Shown here piece by piece: positions 36,616-45,756 of a stretch of DNA of 64,000 nt. Source of the DNA: Streptococcus suis. Its GTDB lineage: Bacteria > Bacillota > Bacilli > Lactobacillales > Streptococcaceae. The stretch covers positions 1 to 64,000 of the forward strand of contig NZ_JAMWEM010000005.1 of assembly GCF_024509525.1 (NCBI RefSeq). The letters are read 5' to 3'. A model generated the notes under the pieces. That model ran no database searches. It saw nothing but the letters and a program-made list of their open reading frames with translations, and was not told the origin of the DNA. Within the stretch, counting starts at the first letter, position 1. Every line of letters starts with the position of its first letter. The translations under genes were made by a program, and so were the position numbers.

Positions 36616-37602
36616 ATGGAAATTCGGAATTTATTCGGTGAAATGAAACAGAAAATTGTAGGAAAAAGACTACGTATTGTTTTTCCAGAAGGAACAGATG
36701 AGCGTGTGGTTCGTGCTGCAGCACGTTTAAAATTTGAAGGTTTGGCAGAGCCAATTATCCTTGGTGTGCCAGAAGAAGTCCATAATTTGTTGACTGACTT
36801 TGGTTTCTCAAACCCAGGTATCACGGTCATTGATCCCAATAACTATGCTAACTTCGATGCTATGAAGCAAGAGTTTGTGACGCTTCGTAAAGGTAAGGTT
36901 GATGAAGCACAGGCGGATGAAATATTGCGTGATGTTAACTATTTTGGTGTTATGTTAGTGCAACTTGGATTGGCGGAAGGGATGGTTTCTGGTGCTGCCC
37001 ATTCGACTGCTGATACAGTCCGTCCCGCTTTACAAATTATCAAAACAAAACCAGGAGTAAAGCGTACATCCGGTGTATTTCTTATGGTTAGAGATGAACA
37101 CAAGTACATTTTTGGAGACTGTGCGATTAACATCGAACCAGATGCAGAAACATTGGCAGAAATTGCTATTCAATCTGCAGAAACAGCTAAAACATTTGGT
37201 ATCGAACCAAAGATTGCGATGATTTCTTATTCAACCAAGGGATCTGGATCAGGTCCACGAGTAGATAAGGTTGTCGAAGCGACTCGTCTTGCTCAGGAAC
37301 TCCGTCCAGATCTTATGATTGATGGCGAGATGCAAATGGATGCTGCTTTAGAACCAAATACTGCTCGACTAAAAGCACCAGAAAGTCCAGTTGCAGGTCA
37401 AGCTAACGTGTTTGTTTTCCCTGCTATTGAGGCAGGAAATATTGCCTATAAGATTACGGAGCGTTTGGGGGGATTTGAAGCAGTCGGTCCAGTACTTCAA
37501 GGATTAAACAAACCGGTCAATGACCTTTCGCGTGGATGCAGTTCTGAAGATGTTTATAAACTTGGAATCATCACAGCTGCACAAGCAGTAGATGCTTTAT
37601 AA
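36616..37602 (+). CDS. pta: Phosphate acetyltransferase
   Basis: A 328-aa enzyme converting acetyl-CoA and phosphate to acetyl phosphate, which acetate kinase uses to make ATP. VFPEGTDERVVRAAARL (about 22-38), MVSGAAHSTADTVRPALQII and ISYSTKGSGSG (about 205-215) are family signatures. AAGGAG precedes the ATG. The ABC exporter genes start 3 nt after its stop. Confidence 0.96.
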   Translation: MEIRNLFGEMKQKIVGKRLRIVFPEGTDERVVRAAARLKFEGLAEPIILGVPEEVHNLLTDFGFSNPGITVIDPNNYANFDAMKQEFVTLRKGKVDEAQADEILRDVNYFGVMLVQLGLAEGMVSGAAHSTADTVRPALQIIKTKPGVKRTSGVFLMVRDEHKYIFGDCAINIEPDAETLAEIAIQSAETAKTFGIEPKIAMISYSTKGSGSGPRVDKVVEATRLAQELRPDLMIDGEMQMDAALEPNTARLKAPESPVAGQANVFVFPAIEAGNIAYKITERLGGFEAVGPVLQGLNKPVNDLSRGCSSEDVYKLGIITAAQAVDAL

Positions 37603-37605
37603 AAA

Positions 37606-39330
37606 ATGAAGTCACTATTGAGATATTTTAAATCTTATCGTAAGGAAGCTATTTTAGCTCCGCTGTTCAAATTGCTGGAAGCTTGTTTTGAGTTACTTGT
37701 TCCTCTCATCATTGCTCTTATTATTGATAAGATTATCCCTCATGGCAATCAAGGAAACTTGGTTGCTATGATTTTATGTCTAATCTTATTGGCAATTGTT
37801 GGAGTCATTGTATCCTTGACGGCACAATTTTATGCAGCTAAAGCAGCAGTTGGTTTCACTAAGGAGTTAACGCAGGACCTCTATCATAAAGTATTGTCTC
37901 TTCCAAAATATTCTAGGGATCAATTATCCTCGTCCAGTATTTTTACACGCTTAACGAGTGATACCTTACAAATTCAATCAGGTATCAATATCTTTCTTCG
38001 TCTCTTTCTTCGAGCTCCTATTGTAGTATTTGGTTCGCTTATCATGGCAATTCTCATCAGTCCTAGACTTTCCTTTGATTTTGTTGTCATGATTATCCTA
38101 CTATTTTCTGTTGTAACTCTCATTAGCTGGATGACCAGTCGGTATTATCAGAGCATTCGCAGACAGTTAGATAGCCTAGTCAGTTTAGTGCGTGAAACGG
38201 TGACAGGTATCCGGGTTATACGGGCTTTTGGGCAAAAACTGCGTGAAATGGAGATGTTTAAAGAAGGGAATCAGGTTTATCTAAAGCAGCTTATTCAAGC
38301 TGGAATCTGGTCGGCTAGTTTAACCCCTCTGACCTACTTGATTGTCAATGGGACATTGATTATTCTGATTTGGCAGGGCAACCTAGCTATTGCAAACAAT
38401 CTCTTAGAGCAAGGAATGCTGGTCGCTCTCATCAACTACCTTCTGCAAATCTTGGTCGAATTGGTCAAAATGGTCATGGTCATTTCCAGTCTTAATCAGA
38501 GCTTCATAGCTGCCCAGCGTGTTCAGGAAATTTTTGACCAACAGTCAGAAGATGTAACAGCTCCCCTGCCAAGTTATCAGACAGACCAGCTCGATCGTAT
38601 CTTGTCGGTTGAACACCTGACCTTTATCTATCCACAAGCCGCTCAAGCTGCCTTGACAGAACTCCAGTTTCAGCTAGAAAAAGGGCAGTTTATGGGCATT
38701 ATCGGAGGAACGGGCTCTGGGAAATCAACCTTGATTGCCCTACTTTTGAAGCTCTATCCTTCAGAAGCAAATCAAATCCGTTTGTATCAAGATGGACATA
38801 GTCCACATACTTTAACTGATTGGCGTGCTCAGTTTTCTCTTGTTCCCCAGCAAGCCCAACTCTTTTCAGGGACTGTTCGTTCTAATCTAATGCTAGGCAG
38901 AGCTTACAGCGATGAAAAACTGTGGTGGGCTTTGGAATTGGCTCAAGCCAAAGGCTTTCTCTTAGAAAAAGCTGGTTTGGACACGGAAGTAGAAGCCTTT
39001 GGACGTAATTTTTCTGGCGGTCAACGGCAACGGTTGACCATTGCTAGAGCCTTAGTGCAGGAGGCTCCAATTTTGGTCTTGGACGATGCGACCTCTGCTC
39101 TAGACTATCTGACGGAGAGCAGATTGTTTGCAGCTATTCGTCAGGAGTTGCCAGACCAGACCATGATTGTCATCAGTCAACGAACGAACAGCCTCAAGGC
39201 TGCTGACCAGATTTTAGTGCTGGATAAGGGAATGCAAGCAGGACTTGGTCGCCACGCAGACTTGCTGAACAGCTCTGCTATTTACCGAGAAATCGATCAA
39301 TCCCAGCATAGTCAGGAGGTGGAGGCATGA
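37606..39330 (+). CDS. ABC exporter half-transporter, degenerate-site subunit
   Basis: A 574-aa protein with six transmembrane segments (about 15-295) and one ATPase domain. Walker A GGTGSGKST (about 369-377), signature NFSGGQRQR, but Walker B reads LVLDDATSALD (Asp for the catalytic Glu) and the H-loop reads VISQRTNSL (Gln for His). It therefore forms the inactive site of a heterodimer with the next gene product, which has Glu and His. Drugs, lipids or peptides may be the substrate. It starts 3 nt after pta without a clear ribosome-binding site. Confidence 0.9.
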   Translation: MKSLLRYFKSYRKEAILAPLFKLLEACFELLVPLIIALIIDKIIPHGNQGNLVAMILCLILLAIVGVIVSLTAQFYAAKAAVGFTKELTQDLYHKVLSLPKYSRDQLSSSSIFTRLTSDTLQIQSGINIFLRLFLRAPIVVFGSLIMAILISPRLSFDFVVMIILLFSVVTLISWMTSRYYQSIRRQLDSLVSLVRETVTGIRVIRAFGQKLREMEMFKEGNQVYLKQLIQAGIWSASLTPLTYLIVNGTLIILIWQGNLAIANNLLEQGMLVALINYLLQILVELVKMVMVISSLNQSFIAAQRVQEIFDQQSEDVTAPLPSYQTDQLDRILSVEHLTFIYPQAAQAALTELQFQLEKGQFMGIIGGTGSGKSTLIALLLKLYPSEANQIRLYQDGHSPHTLTDWRAQFSLVPQQAQLFSGTVRSNLMLGRAYSDEKLWWALELAQAKGFLLEKAGLDTEVEAFGRNFSGGQRQRLTIARALVQEAPILVLDDATSALDYLTESRLFAAIRQELPDQTMIVISQRTNSLKAADQILVLDKGMQAGLGRHADLLNSSAIYREIDQSQHSQEVEA

Positions 39331-41054
39331 GAAAAAGTGAAGTTAAAGCTTTGCTAACTTTGCTAGGTTGCAAAGTCTGGACTCTTTGTGGTTTACTTGT
39401 GGGGACGGTCTTTCAAGTTTTTTTGACAGTTTACCTCCCAATACTAATGGGGCGTGCCTTGGATTTGATACTTGCAGGAGATACTCAGGCATTGCTACAT
39501 CTTCTTGTCCACATGGCGCTTGTTGTGGTGGGAAATAGCTTGGTACAGTGGTATCTTCCTTTGGTCACAAATCGCTTCATCTATGGGATTATGGCGGATT
39601 TACGTCAAGAAGTTTATGATAAGTTGCACCAGTTACCTCTATCTTATCTTGATCGACAATCTGTGGGAGATTTAGTTGCACGTATTTCAACGGATAGTGA
39701 GCAGTTAACTAATGGATTATTAATGTTCTTTAATCAATTTTTTGTCGGGATTTTAACCATTTTGTTAACCATTGTTACGATGATACGGCTGGACGGCCTG
39801 ATGATGTTAGTTGTGGTAGCCTTGACGCCCATTAGCCTTTTAGTCGCGCGTTATATCGCTAAGAAAAGTTACGCTTATTATCAGAAGCAAACAGCTGCGC
39901 GTGGAGAACAGAGTCGATTTTTAGAAGAAAGTATTAGCCAGCTCAGTTTGATTCAGACCTTCAATGCCCAGCAGCAGTTTCAGGAAGAGTTTGTGGTAGC
40001 AAATACGACTTATGCTGACTATTCGCAAGCTGCTATTTTTGCTTCCTCGACCATCAACCCTAGTACCCGCTTCATCAATGCTCTTATTTACGCTATTTTG
40101 GCAGGTTTAGGTGCCTTGCGGATTATGGTGGGAACCTTTACGGTTGGTGAACTGACCACTTTCCTCAACTACGCCAGTCAATACACTAAGCCTTTCAACG
40201 ATATTTCTTCGGTCTTGTCAGAATTGCAGAGCGCTTTAGCTTGTGCAGCGAGATTATTTGCTGTTCTTAATCAGCCAACTATCGTAGATCAGGGGCAGAA
40301 CCTAGAAATGCGTGAAGTTCAGGGGCAGATTGATTTTCAAGCAGTTGACTTTTCCTACGCCCCCAACAAACCTCTCATTCAGAATCTTAATCTGTCTGTA
40401 CCAGCAGGTGCCAAAGTGGCAATCGTTGGACCGACTGGAGCTGGGAAGTCAACCCTGATCAATCTTCTCATGCGATTTTACGAGGTCAATCAGGGGCAGA
40501 TTTTGCTAGACGGTCAGCCTGTAACCCAGTACAGTCGAGAAGACTTGCGAGGGCAGATTGGCATGGTCTTACAAGAAACCTGGATTAAGTCAGCCAGCAT
40601 TCATGATAACATTGCCTACGGCTATCCCAATGCTACTCGAGAATTGGTCATAGAAGCGGCACAAGCTGCCAAGGCAGATTTCTTTATAGACCAGTTGCCA
40701 GACGGCTATGACACCATTCTGACAGACGGAGGGGCTTCCTTATCCCAAGGGCAACGGCAGTTGCTGGCCATTGCTCGAGTGTTTGTGAAATTACCCAAAA
40801 TTTTAATCTTGGACGAAGCTACCTCCTCTATCGACACACGGACAGAGGTATTGGTACAGGAGGCCTTTGCCAAACTGATGCAGGGACGGACCAGTTTTAT
40901 CATTGCCCACCGTCTATCGACCATACAAGCAGCAGATATCATTCTGGTTATGGTGGATGGGAAGATTGTTGAACAAGGCAATCACAGCCAGCTCATGCGA
41001 GCAAAAGGTGTCTATTATCAAATGCAGAGAAGTCAGGGGAGTATTGATGACTGA
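39327..41054 (+). CDS. ABC exporter half-transporter, catalytic-site subunit
   Basis: A 575-aa partner of the previous protein. Six transmembrane segments, Walker A GPTGAGKST, Walker B LILDEATSSID with the catalytic Glu, H-loop IIAHRLSTI. The signature reads LSQGQ rather than LSGGQ, common in this group of heterodimers. The genes overlap by 4 nt (ATGA). The thioesterase gene overlaps its end by 8 nt. Confidence 0.9.
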   Translation: MRKSEVKALLTLLGCKVWTLCGLLVGTVFQVFLTVYLPILMGRALDLILAGDTQALLHLLVHMALVVVGNSLVQWYLPLVTNRFIYGIMADLRQEVYDKLHQLPLSYLDRQSVGDLVARISTDSEQLTNGLLMFFNQFFVGILTILLTIVTMIRLDGLMMLVVVALTPISLLVARYIAKKSYAYYQKQTAARGEQSRFLEESISQLSLIQTFNAQQQFQEEFVVANTTYADYSQAAIFASSTINPSTRFINALIYAILAGLGALRIMVGTFTVGELTTFLNYASQYTKPFNDISSVLSELQSALACAARLFAVLNQPTIVDQGQNLEMREVQGQIDFQAVDFSYAPNKPLIQNLNLSVPAGAKVAIVGPTGAGKSTLINLLMRFYEVNQGQILLDGQPVTQYSREDLRGQIGMVLQETWIKSASIHDNIAYGYPNATRELVIEAAQAAKADFFIDQLPDGYDTILTDGGASLSQGQRQLLAIARVFVKLPKILILDEATSSIDTRTEVLVQEAFAKLMQGRTSFIIAHRLSTIQAADIILVMVDGKIVEQGNHSQLMRAKGVYYQMQRSQGSIDD

Positions 41055-41454
41055 TTTACAAAATGAACTGAAAAAATTTGGCTTACAACCAATTCAAGTA
41101 TTGGATGAATATGAGATTAGAGAAGCTCAACCTGGTCAGATCACTATGGAGGTACGAGTAAAGCAGGATTCACTCAATCCTTATCAACTAGCTCACGGTG
41201 GTTATCTCTTTACCTTAGCTGACTCGGTGGCAGGCTTGACTGTCTATTCGCTGGGTTACTTTTCCCTAACCCTGCAATCCAATATCAATTATCTCAAAGC
41301 TGCCAAGGAGGGGGATACTTTGACCATTAGTGGCAAGTGTCTTCATGACGGTCGGACGACCAAGCTGGTAGATGTCGTCATTCAAAACCAAGCTGGTGCC
41401 CCGGTCGCAAAGGCAAGTTTCACTATGTTTGTCACTAAAGAAATAGGGAGTTAG
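41047..41454 (+). CDS. PaaI-family hotdog thioesterase
   Basis: A 135-aa hotdog-fold thioesterase. NPYQLAHGGYLFTLADSVAG (about 47-66) holds the catalytic region of the PaaI group, which hydrolyses aryl- or acyl-CoA esters. The ATG at 41047 overlaps the exporter stop (ATGACTGA); the longer upstream frame is inside the ATPase domain and rejected. A terminator overlaps its stop codon. The substrate is unknown. Confidence 0.87.
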   Translation: MTDLQNELKKFGLQPIQVLDEYEIREAQPGQITMEVRVKQDSLNPYQLAHGGYLFTLADSVAGLTVYSLGYFSLTLQSNINYLKAAKEGDTLTISGKCLHDGRTTKLVDVVIQNQAGAPVAKASFTMFVTKEIGS

Positions 41455-41478
41455 TTGCAGCTAACTCCTTGTTTTTTT
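41447..41478 (+). terminator. Terminator overlapping the thioesterase stop codon
   Basis: GGAGTTAG / CTAACTCC with a TTGCAG loop, then a T-run. The stop TAG is in the left arm. The mutY -10 TATACT (41481-41486) follows at once. Confidence 0.88.
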
Positions 41479-41522
41479 GTTATACTAGACCTATGTTAGA
41501 TTTGAAAAAATACGGAGTGACC

Positions 41523-42644
41523 ATGTGGGAGGAGGAGAAAATCAAAGCCTTCCGCAAAGCACTTTTAGATTGGTACGATAGCCACAAGCGTGATTTGCCT
41601 TGGCGTCGCACACGTGATCCCTATGCAATCTGGGTATCGGAAATCATGTTACAACAGACACGAGTTGATACCGTCATTCCTTACTATGAACGCTTTTTGC
41701 ACTATTTGCCAACTATTCGAGATTTGGCGGAGGCAGAAGAAGAGGTCATTCTGAAACTTTGGGAAGGACTGGGCTATTATTCTCGCGTCCGCAATATGCA
41801 AAAGGCCGCTCAGCAAATGGTGGAGCAGTTCGATGGCCAGTTTCCACAGACCTACGATGAGATTGCCAGCCTCAAGGGAATTGGACCCTACACAGCGGGA
41901 GCCATTGCCAGTATCGCCTTTGAACTGCCTGAGCCAGCTGTTGACGGAAATGTCATGCGGGTCTTGAGCCGACTTTTTGAAGTCAATCACGATATCGGAG
42001 TACCTGCCAATCGCAAGATTTTCCAAGCCATGATGGACATCCTGATTGATCCAGACAGACCTGGGGACTTCAACCAGGCCCTCATGGATCTGGGATCAGA
42101 CATCGAGGCACCTGTCAATCCTCGGCCAGAGGATAGCCCCGTTAAAGCCTTCAGTGCCGCCTACCTCAACGGCACCATGGACAAGTATCCAATCAAGGCA
42201 CCCAAGAAAAAGCCAGTTCCCGTAGCCTACCAAGGCATGATTATCCGCAACCAGCACAATGAATTTCTCCTGGAAAAAAATCAAACCAGCCAACTGCTTG
42301 CAGGTTTTTGGTCTTTCCCACTTTTGGAAAAAGGGGCTGTCCTAGACAAACAAGTCTCCCTCTTTGAAGTTGCAGAAGATCCTGTTCAGCCAGATATAAA
42401 GCAGAGCTTTACAGACCAGTATGGACTGACAGTTGACTGGCAGGATGAAGAATTTTCCCCCGTTCAACACATATTTAGCCATCGCAAATGGCAGATTGAC
42501 TTGACAGAAGGAATTGCTACCGCAGGCAGTCTCCCCACCGATCGCGAACTCAAATGGGTAGCAGTAGCTGACTTTCATTCCTATCCCTTTGCCAAACCTC
42601 AGAAGAAGATGTGGGAGACTTACGTTGCTCGAAAAGAAAATTGA
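41523..42644 (+). CDS. mutY: Adenine DNA glycosylase MutY without the Fe-S cysteines
   Basis: A 373-aa glycosylase removing A opposite 8-oxoG. Catalytic Glu in SEIMLQQTRVDTVIPYYERF, helix-hairpin-helix LKGIGPYTAGAIAS and catalytic Asp in AVDGNVMRVLSR are intact; the C-terminal Nudix-like domain reads 8-oxoG. In the place of the usual C-x6-C-x2-C-x5-C loop it reads IEAPVNPRPEDSPVKAFSAAY with no Cys at all, so it is a clusterless MutY, as described for some lactic acid bacteria. The ATG at 41523 with CGGAGTG upstream fits the family; 41493 would lie almost at the transcription start. Confidence 0.92.
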   Translation: MWEEEKIKAFRKALLDWYDSHKRDLPWRRTRDPYAIWVSEIMLQQTRVDTVIPYYERFLHYLPTIRDLAEAEEEVILKLWEGLGYYSRVRNMQKAAQQMVEQFDGQFPQTYDEIASLKGIGPYTAGAIASIAFELPEPAVDGNVMRVLSRLFEVNHDIGVPANRKIFQAMMDILIDPDRPGDFNQALMDLGSDIEAPVNPRPEDSPVKAFSAAYLNGTMDKYPIKAPKKKPVPVAYQGMIIRNQHNEFLLEKNQTSQLLAGFWSFPLLEKGAVLDKQVSLFEVAEDPVQPDIKQSFTDQYGLTVDWQDEEFSPVQHIFSHRKWQIDLTEGIATAGSLPTDRELKWVAVADFHSYPFAKPQKKMWETYVARKEN

Positions 42645-42654
42645 GAAACTAACC

Positions 42655-42724
42655 TCCAGACTTCGTCAGTTTTTCACTAGTTTTAAATTTTAAAAAAATT
42701 TTTTAAAAATTTCCACATAAATAG
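42655..42724 (+). promoter_or_regulatory. A/T-tract UP-like element before the unassigned RNA
   Basis: The stretch 42681-42714 is almost only A and T in runs of 4-7, directly upstream of a consensus promoter. Such A-tracts often boost strong promoters, for example of stable RNAs. Confidence 0.45.
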
Positions 42725-42753
42725 TTGAAAGCGCTTCACGAAAGTTGTATAAT
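42725..42753 (+). promoter_or_regulatory. Consensus promoter with cre-like overlap
   Basis: TTGAAA, 17 nt, TATAAT. TTGAAAGCGCTTCA (42725-42738) resembles a CcpA site that lacks one base. The expected start point is near 42760. Confidence 0.75.
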
Positions 42754-42759
42754 AAGGCT

Positions 42760-43333
42760 GAAGGTAAGGGTTGCCCCTTATATAGTATCATTTTTCATCT
42801 TCTCTCTGTTTCGATAGAAAGGAGTCAAGTAAGAGAAGATTGAACCTAGTGTTACTGATTCCCAATGTTTTATGGCAAAGGCTACATTTTTGTTAGTTTA
42901 GAGATAAAGGAAATTGGCGAAGGTAGTGCTACCCTAGGGAAAGCCAGGCAATCTCGTGACCATAAAAACCAGGGAATTAGAGGGAAAAGTTCATCATCCG
43001 TATTCCAAAAGCAAATATTTAGTTATATTCATTTTCGTTATTCGTTCGTTATTAGCCGACTGCCCTGGTCATGACAACATTGGCTACTTTGATAACATAA
43101 CTTGTGAAATATGGAAATCGAATAATGCACTCTAATCAAATTTTGATAAGTGGATGTTTAGTAAGTCCACAAAGTGATTTTCATAAATAATGAAGCAATC
43201 TCCACATATTACGGAATATTGAGAAGCTAGGGCGGTTTATCATAAAGGATTAATCTTATTGTCACATTAAGCACTTCAACCGATGGACTTTTCCCGTTAT
43301 TTGTATTCTAAACAGCCTAAGGGCTGTTTTTTT
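42760..43333 (+). ncRNA. Candidate structured non-coding RNA, about 575 nt, family unknown
   Basis: This stretch between mutY and pgm has its own strong promoter and terminator but no believable protein: frames are short and lack start sites with family-like sequence. Self-complementary parts are frequent: TAAGGG/CCCTTA (42765-42780), ATCTTCTCT/AGAGAAGAT (42797-42840), TGGC/GCCA (42916-42946), ACCAGGG with CCCTGGT 90 nt later (42968-42974, 43063-43069), ATCAAATTTTGAT (from about 43136) and GTGGA/TCCAC (43150-43170). I compared it mentally with tmRNA, RNase P type B, 6S, SRP RNA, OLE, common riboswitches and T-boxes and found no match. It might also be two transcripts or a long 5' region of a lost gene. 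Confidence 0.5.
43310..43333 (+). terminator. Intrinsic terminator of the unassigned RNA
   Basis: AACAGCC / GGCTGTT with a TAAG loop and seven T. It is followed by a second, minus-strand terminator for pgm. Confidence 0.88.
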
Positions 43334-43337
43334 ACGA

Positions 43338-43364
43338 TAAAAAAACCAGTCTATTCGACTGGTT
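43338..43364 (-). terminator. Terminator of pgm
   Basis: On the minus strand AACCAGTC / GACTGGTT with a 5-nt loop, then a T-run. Confidence 0.85.
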
Positions 43365-43377
43365 AGTAGTTGACTGA

Positions 43378-45096
43378 TTATCCAACAAATTCGTTGATTT
43401 CTGCTTCGATATTGGCGATTTTTTCTTCTGCTTCAGCAAGTGTTTCACCGACTGTTGCGATGTAGAATTTGATTTTTGGTTCTGTTCCTGAAGGACGAAC
43501 AGCAAACCAAGAATCATCTGCCAAGGTGTATTTCAAGACATCTGATGGAGGAGTAGTGAGTTTTTCAACGTTTCCATCTTTGTCTGTCTTGGTTTGAAGG
43601 GCGAAGTCTTCAAAGACTGCGATATCAGTAGCGTTGAATTGCTCTGGAGAATTGTCACGGAATTTAGCCATGATTGCCTTGATTTGTTCTGCACCGTCTT
43701 TACCAGAAAGAGTGACAGAGATTGTTTTCTCAGCGAAGTAGCCATATTCTTTGAAGATTTCATCGATACCGTCAGCCAAGGTCATGCCACGTGAACGGTA
43801 GTAGGCAGCAATTTCAGCAACCATAAGCACAGCTTGGATAGCATCCTTGTCACGTACGAATGGTTTGATGAGGTAGCCAAAGCTTTCTTCGAAACCAAAC
43901 ATGTAAGTATGGTTGTGTTTTTCTTCAAATTCTTGGATTTTCTCAGCGATGAATTTGAAGCCAGTCAAGACGTTGAACATGGTAGCGCCGTAGCTTTCAG
44001 CAATCTTAGTTACCAACTCAGTTGAAACGATTGACTTAGCAAGGGCAGCGTTTGCTGGAAGTGTACCTGCTTGCTTGTGGGCTTCAAGGATGTACTTAGC
44101 AATGATGGCGCCGATTTGGTTACCAGAGAGGTTCCAGTATGAACCGTCAGCTTGACGAACTTCAACACCAACACGGTCTGCATCTGGGTCAGTTGCAAGC
44201 AGGACATCCGCACCGACTTCACGGCCGAGCTCTTCTGCAAGGGCAAATGCAGCTTGGCTTTCTGGGTTTGGTGAAGCAACAGTCGAGAAGTCAGGGTCAG
44301 CAGTTGCTTGTGCTTCAACAACTTGAACAGACTCAAAACCAGCTTGTGCAAGAGCACGACGAGCCAACATTTCACCAGTACCATGAAGCGGTGTGTAGAC
44401 AATCTTCATGTCTTTACCGTATTCAGCAATCAATTCAGGGTTGATGTTGAGGTCTTTGAGTTCTTCAAGATATTTAACGTCAGTTTCTTCGCCAAGAACT
44501 GTAATCAAGCCATTTTCCTTGCTGGCTTCAAGGTCAGCCAATTCAACTGCAAATGGATTGTCAATGGCACGGATGAAGTTAGTAAGAGCATCTGCATCAG
44601 CTGGTGGCATTTGTCCGCCGTCTTCACCGTAAACCTTGTAGCCGTTAAATTCTTTCGGGTTGTGGCTGGCAGTCACCATGATACCTGCGATGGCATTGTA
44701 ATGACGAACTGCAAATGACAACTCAGGAGTTGGACGAAGGCTTTCAAATACATAGGATTTGATGCCATGTGCAGCCAAGACTTGAGCCGATTCAAAGGCA
44801 AATTCTGGCGAGAAGTGACGTGAGTCGTAAGCGATGGCAACTCCACGTTTTTTCGCTTCTTCACCTTTTGATTCTACCAATTTTGCCAAACCTTCAGTAG
44901 CTTGACGAACGACGAATACGTTGATGCGGTTGGTACCAGCACCAATGTAACCGCGCATACCAGCTGTACCAAACTCCAGGTTTGTATAGAAAGCATCTTC
45001 CTTGGTCTTTTCATCCATAGCAACCAGCTCTTCACGTAAGTAGTCTGGGAGTTCTGTATAATCGAGCCATGTTTGATAGGTTTCTTGATAAGTCAT
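43378..45096 (-). CDS. pgm: Phosphoglucomutase / phosphomannomutase
   Basis: A 572-aa alpha-D-phosphohexomutase interconverting glucose-1- and glucose-6-phosphate, needed for UDP-glucose, capsule and teichoic acid precursors. The phosphoserine loop is TASHNPKEFNGYK (about 143-155), the metal loop DPDADRVG and the sugar loop GFEESFGY are intact, and the phosphate-binding RPSGTEPKIKFY is near the C-terminus. AAGGAGA precedes the ATG. A cre-like site at its start point suggests CcpA control. Confidence 0.95.
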   Translation of the reverse strand: MTYQETYQTWLDYTELPDYLREELVAMDEKTKEDAFYTNLEFGTAGMRGYIGAGTNRINVFVVRQATEGLAKLVESKGEEAKKRGVAIAYDSRHFSPEFAFESAQVLAAHGIKSYVFESLRPTPELSFAVRHYNAIAGIMVTASHNPKEFNGYKVYGEDGGQMPPADADALTNFIRAIDNPFAVELADLEASKENGLITVLGEETDVKYLEELKDLNINPELIAEYGKDMKIVYTPLHGTGEMLARRALAQAGFESVQVVEAQATADPDFSTVASPNPESQAAFALAEELGREVGADVLLATDPDADRVGVEVRQADGSYWNLSGNQIGAIIAKYILEAHKQAGTLPANAALAKSIVSTELVTKIAESYGATMFNVLTGFKFIAEKIQEFEEKHNHTYMFGFEESFGYLIKPFVRDKDAIQAVLMVAEIAAYYRSRGMTLADGIDEIFKEYGYFAEKTISVTLSGKDGAEQIKAIMAKFRDNSPEQFNATDIAVFEDFALQTKTDKDGNVEKLTTPPSDVLKYTLADDSWFAVRPSGTEPKIKFYIATVGETLAEAEEKIANIEAEINEFVG

Positions 45097-45120
45097 CGCA
45101 TATCTCCTTAAAAATTTTTC

Positions 45121-45140
45121 TATTAAACGCTTTCATTATA
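45121..45140 (-). promoter_or_regulatory. pgm promoter -10 with overlapping cre-like site
   Basis: Minus strand TATAAT (45140-45135), followed at once by ATGAAAGCGTTTAATA (45136-45121), close to WTGAAARCGYTTWCWN. A cre at +1 fits repression by CcpA. Confidence 0.5.
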
Positions 45141-45152
45141 CCATGTTTGAAA

Positions 45153-45182
45153 AGAAAAATCACGCTTTCACGTGATTTTCTG
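45153..45182 (-). terminator. Terminator of the coaB-coaC-panT operon
   Basis: AAAATCACG / CGTGATTTT with a 6-nt loop, right behind panT on the minus strand and upstream of the pgm promoter. Confidence 0.8.
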
Positions 45183-45186
45183 ATAT

Positions 45187-45756
45187 TTATTTTTGAACTT
45201 TCTGTAAAACTGGAACGATAGCTATGGTTAAGAGACCGGAGATGGTTAATTCTGCAATAGAATTGAATGAGACGATACTAGCTAGTAGCAATTTTATATC
45301 TCCAGCATATACATTAGAAAATAGGAAGAAGATACCAGTCAAGACAAAAATTGTATTTGTCAAGGTACCAGTAAGACCTGCTAGTAGGAGCCCCTTTTTG
45401 TTTTTCATCAATTTGTAAACAAAATATGGTGTAACTCCGATTAAAATACGTGGAACTAAGGCAATCAGGATAGAATTGAAGTTTCCATGTTCTACGAAAG
45501 GAGAGAAAACATAACTCATCGGTGAAATGATTATGCTATTGCGGATGATACTCATTATTCCCATAAAACCACCCAGTTGTGCCCCTAAGCGTGGACCGTA
45601 AAGAATGGAAGCGATGATGATGGGAATATGTGTAATAGTCGGTTTTATTGGCAAGATAAAATTAGCAAAAATCATCTGACTGACCACTTCAATGATAATC
45701 ATGATTGTTAGAAATATTGCAAGAGTCGCAACGTCCCTGGATTTATTTGTTTTCAT
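45187..45756 (-). CDS. panT: ECF transporter S component, probably pantothenate (PanT)
   Basis: A 189-aa membrane protein with about six hydrophobic segments, the size and shape of an ECF S component. It would capture its vitamin and dock on the shared EcfAAT module encoded elsewhere. Pantothenate is inferred from its place behind coaB and coaC and from similarity to the PanT group. It overlaps coaC by 14 nt. Confidence 0.82.
   Translation of the reverse strand: MKTNKSRDVATLAIFLTIMIIIEVVSQMIFANFILPIKPTITHIPIIIASILYGPRLGAQLGGFMGIMSIIRNSIIISPMSYVFSPFVEHGNFNSILIALVPRILIGVTPYFVYKLMKNKKGLLLAGLTGTLTNTIFVLTGIFFLFSNVYAGDIKLLLASIVSFNSIAELTISGLLTIAIVPVLQKVQK

Noticed and set aside
42865..43074. 69-codon frame inside the unassigned RNA
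   Set aside because: No ribosome-binding site, no protein-like composition, and it crosses predicted stems.
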